Assembly: GCA_947095535.1 (NCBI GenBank)
Contig: OX352772.1
Location: 215,874,222 to 215,938,221, forward strand
Origin: Poecilobothrus nobilitatus
Taxonomy: Eukaryota > Arthropoda > Insecta > Diptera > Dolichopodidae
Length of the DNA stretch: 64,000 bases
Direction of reading: 5' to 3'
Positions 57,394-64,000 of the stretch are shown here, piece by piece. Position numbers and translations under genes: made by a program. Under the pieces are notes generated by a model, which searched no databases, was not told the DNA's origin, and saw nothing but the letters and a program-made list of their open reading frames with translations. Positions within the stretch are counted from its first letter, which is position 1. Every line of letters starts with the position of its first letter.

Positions 57394-58844
57394 TGAGTTG
57401 CCTTTAACAATAAAATCTATCAGTCAAATATGTGTGTCTAAAAAAGAAATAGTGCAATATATTGTAGAAAATAAGCTGTTGTAGTGTCATTACTTTTTTT
57501 TTTACATATTTAGTTAAGTTAATTTATAATTTTATTCTATTTTTTTTTAATTTTAATTTTATACTACGTTTTCTACGTTTTTATATGCTTTTATATTAAC
57601 TCGTCGGTGTCGGTTTATTTATTGACAGCTTTTTATTAACTTGGTTGGGTAAAGGATGGAATCTTAGAAGCCATTTTAAACACACTTCCCGTTGAGCTAG
57701 AGACTTGAAATTTTCTTCATTCATTAGATTAGATCCCGATGACAATACATGATTTTAAAATAATAATATCGAAAAACATTAGAGAAATTAGCTTAATTTC
57801 AAAATTAAATTTTCATACAAAGATATAACAGAATTTTTAACAGAATTATTACAGAACCAAAATAAAACATTTTATCTAAATTTACTAAACTCACCAATGC
57901 CAATACCAATACGTATACGTAATACATAAATGTTTTTTTTTTCTATAAAAGACTATTGTTTTTTATGTAGCCCTTTGCATTGTATGCGTACATATACAGA
58001 GGTACATACTTCAAAATATATAATAATATGTGCTTGGAAAATATTTTTGGTTTGAAAGCTATATAATTGAATTTGAAAGATATGAATGTGTAAACAAATT
58101 AATGTGCCGCACTTGAGAACACAGTGTAAAACTTAATATGCATTTACTTAAAATTTAGTAAGCAAGTGTTAAATTTAAGTTTTTTTTCATCAAATCAATT
58201 GATTTTTAGTATACATTTTTATTTATAAAAGCAATGTGTTTATTTATAATATTTATAGATACGTGTTTTTCTTTTCTTAATTATAATTAAAATAGGGCTT
58301 TTCTTTCGAAACTCTTAACATATTAAAATCGCATATTATGGCCCTAACATTGATATCTAAATTGGGAGCTGCCTTTAAATTAAGATCTATTAGGAAATGA
58401 TGGTCTGCCCCACTATACCTTTTTCTGAAGTATAAAAACTAAGAATATATTTCCAATTATGTAAAAACATTAAACAACAAAAAGAATATATTAAAAATAA
58501 GAAATCCAGTCTTTAAAATAGTAAATAACAACAATATTTTTCTTTTCAATAACAATAATTATGAATTAATCATAAAATACATGTTATGTACATACATACA
58601 TATATATCTACATCGTCTAGAAAAAGCAAAATAATTTTTTTTTAATTCAAAAACATTAGCATTTAGAAGTAAGCAATTTAATATATTCTCAATTACATAC
58701 TTTTAAAACCAAACCATATGTAGGTACAATGTACAAAAATGATATGCATATTTTTATGGGTTCTGTACTATTAAAAATCTGCTAACAAGTCACACCAAAT
58801 TCCCAAATTCCCAACTATTATTATTTAGTTGATTTATCGATTTA
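57394..58844. other. AT-rich non-coding region
   Basis: LINE 3' end, then AT-rich DNA with ACATACATACATATATAT microsatellite (58587-58606). No gene or RNA recognised. Confidence 0.45.
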
Positions 58845-61800
58845 TTATTTTTAAATATGTAGGCAACAGTTATATTTATATGAATGGACGGTTAACATAA
58901 ACGAACAAAAAAAAAATTCAGAATGATCTATAGCTAATAATTTCTATTTTTTAAATAGACTATATGCATAAATTTAATATTAAAAAAAAAAAATAAGTTC
59001 TTAGCGTACCTAAATAACAGAAAAAAAAAAGTAAAATGTAATACTGGAAGAAAAATAAAAACGAATAGAAAAAAAAGAGAACAAAAAATGTTACTTTGAT
59101 TGTTTTTAAATATTTTTAAACGCTATTTCTTATGTATATGTGCACATCTGATATTTACCCACATAACAAATAGACAAAAAAAGAAATATTAAAATGTTAT
59201 GCTATGAAAAGAAAGAAAAAACAAGGCAGTGTATAAATCAAAATTTTTAAAGGGTCGCATTTTAAGTGGAAATAAAGAACATTATAAAATTGCAATATTT
59301 TTTTTTAAATTTTGAATTTAGCTATGCAACGTTTTCTTAATTTTTTAAAAATTTTGCCGCATTATGATATAATGCAACACTGAGAAGTTCAGCTCATAAT
59401 ATAGATACATATGTATATCAATGAATATATGGCTACTTATGTATGTAGTTATAGATTTATTATTTTTTAATATGTAGGCAACAGTTATATTTATATGAAT
59501 GGACGGTAAACATAAACGAACAAAAAATAATTCAGAATGTTCTATAGGTTATAATTTATACTTTTTAAATAGCATGTATGTATAAATTAAACATTTAAAA
59601 AAAAAAAAGAAATACTTAGCGTACCTAAATAACAGAAAACAAAAAAAAAGGAAAATGTAATACTGGAAGTAAAATAAAAACGCAGAGAAAAAAAAGAGAA
59701 CAAAAAATGTTACTTTGATTGTTTTTAAATATTTTTAAAGTATATTTCTTATGCATATGTGCACATCCGATATTTACCCACATAACAGATAGAAAAAAAG
59801 AACTATTAAAATGTAATGATTTTAAAAGAAAAAAACATACGTTTGATATCCGTACATAACAGATAAAAAAAAAAAATATTAAAATGTTATGTTATGAAAA
59901 GAAAGAAAAAACAAGGCAGTGTATGAATCAAAGTTTCTAAAGGGTTGCATTTTTAAGTGGAAATAAAGAACATTATAAAATTGCAATAACAATTTTATTT
60001 AAATTTTTAATTTTGCTTTGCAATGTTTCCTTAATTTTTTAAAAATCTTGCCACAATATATAATACAATATAACAATCAGAAGTTCAGATCATTATAGTA
60101 CACACACTACTATAATATGTTATGAATGAATGTATCAGTATATATGTGTGTAGTTATAAATTATTTATTTTTTAATACCAACAATTATATTTATATAAAT
60201 GGACGGTAAACATAAACGAAAAAAAAAAAATTTATGTTTGCATATGAATAGACGGTTAACATAAACGAACAAAAAAAAAAAATTCAGAATGTTCTATAGC
60301 TAATAATTTCTATTTTTTAAATAGACTGTATGCATAAATTTAATATTAACAAAAAAAAATAAGTTCTTAGCGTACCTAAATAACAGAAAAAAAAAGTAAA
60401 ATGTAATACTGCAAGAAAAATAAAAACGAATAGAAAAATAAGGTAGAATGTAAACCAACGGTTTTTAAAAGCGCACATTTCCAAAACTCAATACAAACTG
60501 TTTAGAAGTGTGACCTACACAAAAATTTGAAAATTTCATATAAGAAAAAATGTGAAAATAGGACATTTTTGAAATTTTGAGGGGCCGTAAGTCCGGAATC
60601 CTATATAACTAAGAAAAGCCGTTAACACACGTAAAAATAAATTATTGAACCTTTAATTTTCATGTCTTGCCGAAGAAAAATTTGTACAGGTGCCTAAGTT
60701 ACAGGTGTCTAAAAATAGCAAATTTTCAATTTTTGAGGCGTAATAACTCTTAAAGACGGGGTGCTACCAAAAAATTTTCTGAGGAAACTTATACTAATTC
60801 TAAAAGTTCTTTCTTGTCTCAAAATTTCAGGTTCCTATCTAAAGGGGTGCCGGAGTTATGCAAAAAGAAATTTCATGCAAAATGTGGTTTTCACATAACG
60901 GTAAATTTAAATAGTAAATTACAAAATATTACATAATTTTGATATTGTTTTATATAGATAATAAAATTTTCGATCTTCTGGCGGTTTTAGATTGCAAAAT
61001 TATTACGCAGAGCCCGAGATATATACATCTGAAAATGGGGCTTTTTTGCAATTTTGAAGAGCTGGCAACTTTGGAACGCTTTACAATTAAAATAAACCTT
61101 TAACACACGTAAAAATATATTATTGTAGCTTTAATTTTTATATCTTCCGGAAGTAAAATGTGTACAGGTGTCTAAGTTACAGGTGTTTAAAAATAGCAAA
61201 TTTTCAATTTTTAAGCCCTAATAGCTCATAAACAGGGGGTGGTCCGAAAAAATTTTTTGAGCAAACTTATACTAATTCTAAAAGTTCTTTCTTGCCTCAA
61301 AATTTCAAGCTTCTATCTAGAAGCGTGTCGGAGTTATGAAAGTGGAAAAATCATGCAAAATTTGGTTTTCACATAACGGTAAATTTAAATACTAAATTTA
61401 AAAAAATTGTATAATTTTGATATTAATTTACAAAGATAAAAGAAATACTTGTCGAATGACGTTTTCAGATTGAAAAAATCTTAAGCAGAACATAAGATAT
61501 ATGCATTTAAAAATAGGGCTTTTTCAAAGTTTGAGGGGTTGTAGCTCCGTAATGGGGGGGGATACATGAAAAAGTTGTTCCACAAAATTATTTTTTTTAT
61601 GAGACCTACCTATGGTTAAAATTTTTTTTCTCTATCTTTAACGGTGTAGAAGTTTTGTAAACAGACGGACGGACGGACGGACGGACAGAGTGAAACTAAT
61701 AAGCACATTTTTTCAAAATTTTTTTGGAAATGTGTTAAAAAGAGAACAAAAAATGTTACTTTGATTGTTTTTAAATATTTTTAAAGTATATTTCTTATGC

Positions 61801-62715
61801 ATATGTGCACATCCGATATTTACCCACATAACAGATAGAAAAAAAGAAGTATTAAAATGTAATGATTTTAAAAGAAAGAAACATACGTTTGATATCCGTA
61901 CATAACAGATAAAAAAAAAATTATTAAAATGTTATGTTATGAAAAGAAAGAAAAAACAAGGCAGTGTATTAATCAAAGTTTTTAAAGGGTTGCATTTTTA
62001 AGTCGAAATAAAGAACATTATAAAATTGCAATAACAATTTTATTTAAATTTTTAATTTTGCTATGCAATGTTTCCTTAATTTTTTAAAAATCTTGCCACA
62101 ATATATAATACAATATAACAATCAGAAGTTCAGATCATTATAGTACACATACTACTATAATATGTGTATGAATGAATATATCAGTATATATGTGTGTAGT
62201 TATAGATTCATTATTTTTTAATACCAACAATTATATTTATATGAATGGACGGTAAACATAAACGAAAAAAAAAAATTTATGTTTGCATATGAATGGACGA
62301 TTAACATAAACGAACAAAAAAAATTCAGAATGTTCTATAGCTAATAATTTCTATTTTTTAAGTAGACTGTATGCATAAATTTTATATTAACAAAAAAAAA
62401 TAAGTTCTTAGACCTAAATAACAGAAAAAAAAGTAAAATGTAATACTGGAAGAAAAATAAAAACGAATAGAAAAAAAAAGAACAAAAAATGTTACTTTGA
62501 TTGTTTTTAAATATTTTTGAAGGCTATTTCTTATGTATATGTGCACATCTGATATTTAGACATATAACAGATAGAAAAAAAGAAATAATAAAATGTCATG
62601 CTATAAAAGAAAGAAAAAACAAGGCAGTATATAAATCAAAGTTTTTAAAGGGTTGCATTTTAAGTGGAAATAAAGAACATTATAAAATTGCAATATTTTT
62701 ATTTAAATTTTAAAT
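58845..62715 (+). repeat. AT-rich tandem satellite, about four units, one split
   Basis: Units at about 58845-59330, 59450-60010, 60170-60441 continued at 61737-62100, and 62205-62715. Landmarks: GAATGGACGGTTAACATAAACG, GCGTACCTAAATAACAG, AATGTTACTTTGATTG, ACAAGGCAGTGTAT and AAATAAAGAACATTATAAAA. Stretch 61737-62290 is almost the same as 59695-60240, including an extra CATACGTTTGATATCCGTACAT block, showing later duplication within the array. Confidence 0.8.
60442..61736 (-). mobile_element. DINE-like repeat inserted in the satellite (reverse orientation)
   Basis: Carries the complement of blocks in 48347-49958: TTTTCACATAACGGTAAATT twice (60890, 61365), a GTTACAGGTGT block twice (60700, 61180), TGTAGCTCCGTAATGG (61550) and (GACG)n at 61664-61685. 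The satellite continues on both sides (60441 and 61737). Two ~480-bp internal repeats. No clear target duplication. Confidence 0.6.
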
Positions 62716-62731
62716 ACTTATATTTGTCGTT

Positions 62732-63220
62732 ACTAAAAAGAATAAAATAAAATAAATAAAAAAAATGTTTAAAAAAACAGCTGTTTTGAACTAAAAAGTA
62801 GAAAATAAATTTTTAATAACAAATTTTTCTGTAATTTTCTAAACTATATTGTTACAATCTAGATTTCTTTGAAAAAGTTTATTTTAATATGTCAAATATA
62901 TATATAAATATAAGTATATATAAGTTTTAAAGTCTGTGAAATTAAAATAAAAGCTGGAGGCAACAAACGCATAACTATAAACTTATATTTTTAAATTTTG
63001 CCTCCAGCTTTTATATTAATTTCACAGACTTTAAAACTTATATATACTTGTATTTATATATATATTTGACATATTGAAATAAACATTTTCAAAGAAATCT
63101 CGATTGTAACAATATAGTTTAGAAAATTACAGAAAAATTTGCTATTGAAAATTTATTTTCTACTGTTTGGTTCAAAAAAGGTGTTTTTTTAAAAATTTTT
63201 TTTATTTATTTTTTTTTTAA
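62732..63220. repeat. Foldback element, copy 2, long near-perfect inverted repeat
   Basis: Left arm ~62742-62962, right arm 63000-63220, loop 37 nt. Arms pair from AAAGCTGGAGGC/GCCTCCAGCTTT at the centre outward through TCTGTGAAATTAA and TATATTGTTACAATC to AGTAGAAAATAAATTTT near the ends. No protein. Related to 52259-52600. Confidence 0.9.
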
Positions 63221-63229
63221 TAAGAATTT

Positions 63230-63611
63230 GCTATTAATAATTTTGTACGTTGTTTTGTCCGATAAGCGAAACTTGTATTACAAATTTAAAATAAAGCTTG
63301 ATGAAAATTCCGTTTATTAGTCAGAATAACATTTTTTTAGGCCACCAAGGAAATAATGTAATTTTTAATTTTAATAAAAAAATCTAGATTATCAGTTCTA
63401 GGAAATGTAATGGTAATCTAGATAAATCAATGTAATAATAATCTAAATTTATAAGAAAAAACTGTACTTTTAACAAAAATTTTATTATAAATAGTCTAAG
63501 AATAATTCAAAAATATTCATTATTAATTTGTTAATAAACCAAGGAAGATTATCTCCTTTTAAATTATAATATTTCGTTGTTTTTATTATCTATCACTTAA
63601 AATAGATTAAC
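63230..63611 (+). repeat. Probable 5' LTR of an element continuing past the window
   Basis: AT-rich block directly before a primer site. Includes ATAAGCGAAACTTG and several AATAAA signals. Borders uncertain because the partner LTR is outside the window. Confidence 0.5.
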
Positions 63612-63629
63612 TGGCGCCCGAGCAGGGAC
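63612..63629 (+). promoter_or_regulatory. Primer binding site, tRNA-Lys type
   Basis: TGGCGCCCGAGCAGGGAC, complementary in all but about one base to the 3' end of tRNA-Lys(UUU). Marks the start of an LTR retrotransposon on +; 370 bp of non-coding leader follow to the window end with no gag seen. Confidence 0.85.
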
Positions 63630-64000
63630 CGTTCGTTAGCAATTAGAAAACTCGATCACGTTTACTAATAAATAACTTTTTTAAGGTCTATTCTAATTGT
63701 TGTATTGTGATCAAGCCTACAAAATACCTAGAGTGAAGCTGCTCTAGGCACAATATAGCAAGTTGACTAGTCTTTTTTTAAAGAAGGAAAATAAGTAAAA
63801 GTAAAAATATTTTTTTTCGCCCTTATGTAAATATAAATTTATTTAAAATGTAAGAAGGTGAATAATAATTATTTAAAATAAAAAATTTTAATGCTTTTAA
63901 ATTTTAATATTAAAACTTAAATAAAATAAAAAAAACTATAAACAATAAACTGAAAAATAAAAAAAACAAGTGCTTATAACATTGGTACAGTGAAAAAAAG

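Overview
The window looks like insect nuclear DNA, most likely from a fly. It is very A+T-rich, with ACATACAT/ATGTATAT microsatellites, Jockey- and CR1-like LINEs, a mariner-type transposase, an errantivirus-like Ty3/Gypsy element with an env remnant, and repeats built like Drosophila DINE-1. This host assignment is inference. I see no ordinary single-copy host gene, rRNA or tRNA; nearly everything recognisable is mobile DNA in various states of decay.

Layout. 1-4490: LINE fragment (+), partial mariner-family transposase (-), broken Gypsy gag/protease (-). 4492-11017: two head-to-tail copies of a Helitron-like element (TC start, hairpin and TTAG end); the second carries an expanded ~146-bp minisatellite and a 1,283-bp hAT insertion with an 8-bp target duplication. 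11018-12468 and 39714-~40010: two halves of one Jockey-like LINE (-). 12469-39713: a 27,245-bp Polinton/Maverick inserted into that LINE, with 5'-AG...CT-3' ends and the 6-bp target duplication ATTACC. ~40011-45440: 17.6/297-type Gypsy element (primer site, gag, pol, env remnant), cut off by a LINE fragment (45440-46534). 46535-53230: non-coding, with two ~1.6-kb DINE-like repeats and a foldback element. 53235-57480: CR1-like LINE with both ORFs, broken. 57490-63220: tandem AT-rich satellite with a DINE-like insertion, then a long foldback. 63230-64000: the 5' part of another LTR element, with a tRNA-Lys-type primer site.

The Polinton carries the expected set: protein-primed DNA polymerase B with a 62-bp spliceosomal-type intron, an integrase with chromodomain, an adenain-like protease (split by a LINE), a double-jelly-roll major capsid protein (MCP), penton, packaging ATPase and several small proteins. 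All six hallmark genes are broken. Its striking feature is that the adjacent penton, glycine-rich small protein and MCP genes are amplified in tandem into seven cassettes across ~13.4 kb. Spacing is 2148, 1257, 2148, 1257, 2149 and 2149 bp. There are two kinds of internal breakpoint, with 2-bp and 6-bp microhomology, and a 3,405-bp dimer is repeated. Several frameshifts are common to all cassettes, so they seem to predate the amplification. Without the array and the inner LINE the element would be about 13.3 kb.
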